Part shown: in pieces, positions 6,193 through 6,193 of the stretch
How the letters are laid out: the number at the start of each line of letters is the position of its first letter
Numbering within the stretch: the stretch's first letter is position 1
The notes under the pieces: model-generated
Seen by the model: only the letters and a program-made list of their open reading frames with translations
Told to the model about the DNA's origin: nothing
Databases searched by the model: none
NCBI GenBank assembly: GCA_002696025.1
Contig: NZQU01000108.1
Span: forward strand, 7,189-13,381
Length of the DNA: 6,193 bases
Source of the DNA: Crocinitomicaceae bacterium
Lineage (GTDB): Bacteria > Bacteroidota > Bacteroidia > Flavobacteriales_D > Crocinitomicaceae
Direction of reading: 5' to 3'
Made by a program: the position numbers and the translations under genes

Positions 6193-6193
6193 A

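Overview
The window looks like a piece of a low-GC Bacteroidota genome, most likely a marine or aquatic member of the Flavobacteriia. The main evidence is three separate proteins (two cut by the window edges) that end in type IX secretion system (T9SS) type A sorting domains, a secretion route restricted to Bacteroidota. AT-rich intergenic DNA and the absence of clear Shine-Dalgarno sequences agree with this.

Left part, plus strand (1-1560). The 3' end of a T9SS-exported protein runs in from the left edge. It is followed by 213 bp without a gene that hold an extended long-range RNA fold and a strong intrinsic terminator. A two-gene unit comes next: a secreted DUF1684 protein and, 4 bp later, a small four-helix membrane protein of unknown function. 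A hairpin with T-rich flanks on both sides closes this unit and also serves the convergent gene arriving from the right.

Right part, minus strand (1577-6193, read right to left). First is the 3' end of a secreted alpha/beta-hydrolase (polyhydroxybutyrate depolymerase/feruloyl esterase-like) with a T9SS tail, whose frame is open to the right edge. Then comes a tight three-gene run with gaps of 16 and 9 bp: a short-chain dehydrogenase/reductase (SDR), a class I CPD photolyase and a TspO/MBR membrane protein. The last gene on this strand is a complete 474-residue surface protein with an N-terminal HIMGGE motif, a CCRN motif, an Ig/cadherin-like domain and a T9SS tail.

The SDR-photolyase-TspO run is the most coherent functional unit. 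Photolyase repairs UV-damaged DNA using light, and TspO proteins bind porphyrins and respond to light or oxidative stress, so a light/UV-stress operon is a reasonable inference. The SDR is odd because valine occupies the position of the catalytic tyrosine of the YxxxK motif. I found no mobile element, CRISPR array, tRNA or rRNA, and nothing I can defend as a wholly new system. The best leads are the variant SDR in the photolyase operon and the structured intergenic RNA at 301-457.
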